From NCBI GenBank assembly GCA_903829815.1, contig CAIKRR010000029.1:62001-126000 (forward strand): a stretch of DNA of 64,000 nt, given 5' to 3'. The position numbers were made by a program, and so were the translations under genes. This document shows, in pieces, positions 63,428 through 64,000 of this stretch; position 1 is the first letter of the stretch, and each line of letters opens with the position of its first letter. The notes under the pieces were generated by a model. The model was not told where the DNA came from and did no database searches. It saw only the letters and a list, made by a program, of their open reading frames with translations. The DNA comes from an uncultured Pseudomonadota bacterium (GTDB lineage Bacteria; Pseudomonadota; Gammaproteobacteria; Burkholderiales; SG8-39).

Positions 63428-64000
63428 GCGCGCGCTCCTCGGGAATGGTGGATGTCGGAATGGGTGATGGCCCTGAAAACGTCATCGAGGCGCCCTGCCT
63501 CACTCGAAATGGCGAGCGGGGCATGGCCACTGGCTGCAAGTTCGGCCACGACGCGAGCGGCGAGCACGTCTCCGCGCGCATCGCCGCTGGGAAACGCGCG
63601 CAGGACGATGCCGCTGGCATCAGCGTTCGCCACCTCGACACGCGCCACCCCGGCCAGGGATGCAATGCGTGCTCGCGCCGCATCGCCCTCGGATGCAGCA
63701 AATCGGGCGAGCACAGCACCGGCGTTGACGGCGCGCGACTTCAGCTCCGCCGGAGTGCCGTTGGCGACGATGTTGCCGCCATCGATGATGATGGCTCGGG
63801 TGCAGGCCTCTTCGACCTCTTCGAGAATGTGGGTGGAGAAGATGATGGTTTTCTTCTCGCTCATGCGCCGGATGAGCTGGCGCACCTCGTGTTTCTGATT
63901 GGGGTCCAGGCCATCGGTCGGCTCATCGAGGATGAGCACTTCCGGATCGTGGAGGATGGCCTGGGCAAGACAGGTACGGTGCCTGAAACCCTTGGACAGG
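63424..64000 (-). CDS. ABC transporter ATP-binding protein (GldA-like), C-terminal part
   Basis: Reading in from the right edge, the signature region LSKGFRHRTCLAQAILHDPE and Walker B VLILDEPTDGLDP are present, followed by the switch histidine in IIFSTHILEEVEEACTRAII. The Walker A part lies beyond base 64000. The C-terminal extension is Ala-rich. With the permease and GldG-like protein this forms one ABC system read leftwards. Confidence 0.94.
   Translation of the reverse strand, partial: LSKGFRHRTCLAQAILHDPEVLILDEPTDGLDPNQKHEVRQLIRRMSEKKTIIFSTHILEEVEEACTRAIIIDGGNIVANGTPAELKSRAVNAGAVLARFAASEGDAARARIASLAGVARVEVANADASGIVLRAFPSGDARGDVLAARVVAELAASGHAPLAISSEAGRLDDVFRAITHSDIHHSRGARA

Noticed and set aside
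1-64000. tRNA genes, insertion sequences, prophage or attachment sites
   Set aside because: Gaps between genes were read for cloverleaf ends, transposase motifs, terminal inverted repeats and integrases; none was seen. A covariance search for tRNAs was not possible here.

Overview
The window is a GC-rich chromosomal segment from a flagellated betaproteobacterium, most likely of the order Burkholderiales. The reasons are the FlhDC master regulator beside motAB, the split flagellar operons (flgBCDE / flgAMN, flhDC-motAB-flhBAFG-fliA, fliC-flaG-fliD-fliST, fliFGHIJK, fliLMNOPQR), the 400-residue type of tryptophanyl-tRNA synthetase and the rimP-nusA-infB-rbfA-truB-rpsO-pnp order. Genus was not determined. 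No insertion sequence, integrase, CRISPR array or tRNA gene was recognised.

Bases 1-37572 are almost entirely flagellar. Reading left to right: flgE (first codons only), flgD, flgC and flgB on the minus strand; flgA, flgM and flgN on the plus strand; then a minus-strand block fliA, flhG, flhF, flhA, flhB, motB, motA, flhC and flhD. Divergent from flhD is fliC, behind a clear sigma-28 promoter, followed by flaG, fliD, a FliT-like gene, fliS, fliT, a second FliK-like gene, a free-standing FlhB C-terminal-domain gene and a PilZ gene. Convergent with these is a minus-strand operon of fliE and two TPR-glycosyltransferase genes, each joined by a 4-base stop/start overlap. Divergent from fliE is fliFGHIJK, then fliLMNOPQR. 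Together these genes supply nearly the whole flagellum: master regulator, sigma-28 and anti-sigma FlgM, export gate and ATPase, basal body, C-ring, stator, filament, cap and chaperones. The chemotaxis genes and the remaining rod, ring and hook-junction genes are outside the window.

Bases 37573-54458 are housekeeping genes on the minus strand: the 4.5S signal recognition particle RNA, parC, parE, pnp, rpsO, truB, rbfA, infB, nusA, rimP, rluB, scpB and scpA. Two good intrinsic terminators mark breaks, one after rpsO and one after rluB. From 54472 to 58172, trpS, a YciO-type gene, a PHP phosphoesterase (YciV/RNase AM type) and an alpha/beta hydrolase follow on the same strand; the yciV-yciO...rluB neighbourhood resembles that of enterobacteria. 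The right end has a gamma-carbonic-anhydrase-like gene, an ACMSD-type amidohydrolase, an SDR dehydrogenase, and a GldG/GldF/GldA-like ABC system whose ATPase runs off the right edge.

The observations most worth following are: the coupling of fliE to two predicted protein glycosyltransferases, one an internally duplicated 930-residue enzyme; the compact FliS-FliT-FliK2-FlhBc-PilZ chain together with an FlhB whose autocleavage motif reads NPTR instead of NPTH; an FlhG-like protein without a recognisable P-loop; a 14-base perfect palindrome abutting the flagellin sigma-28 promoter; and several in-frame or intergenic tandem repeats (FliP signal peptide, FliK, RluB tail, operon gaps) that could vary in copy number.
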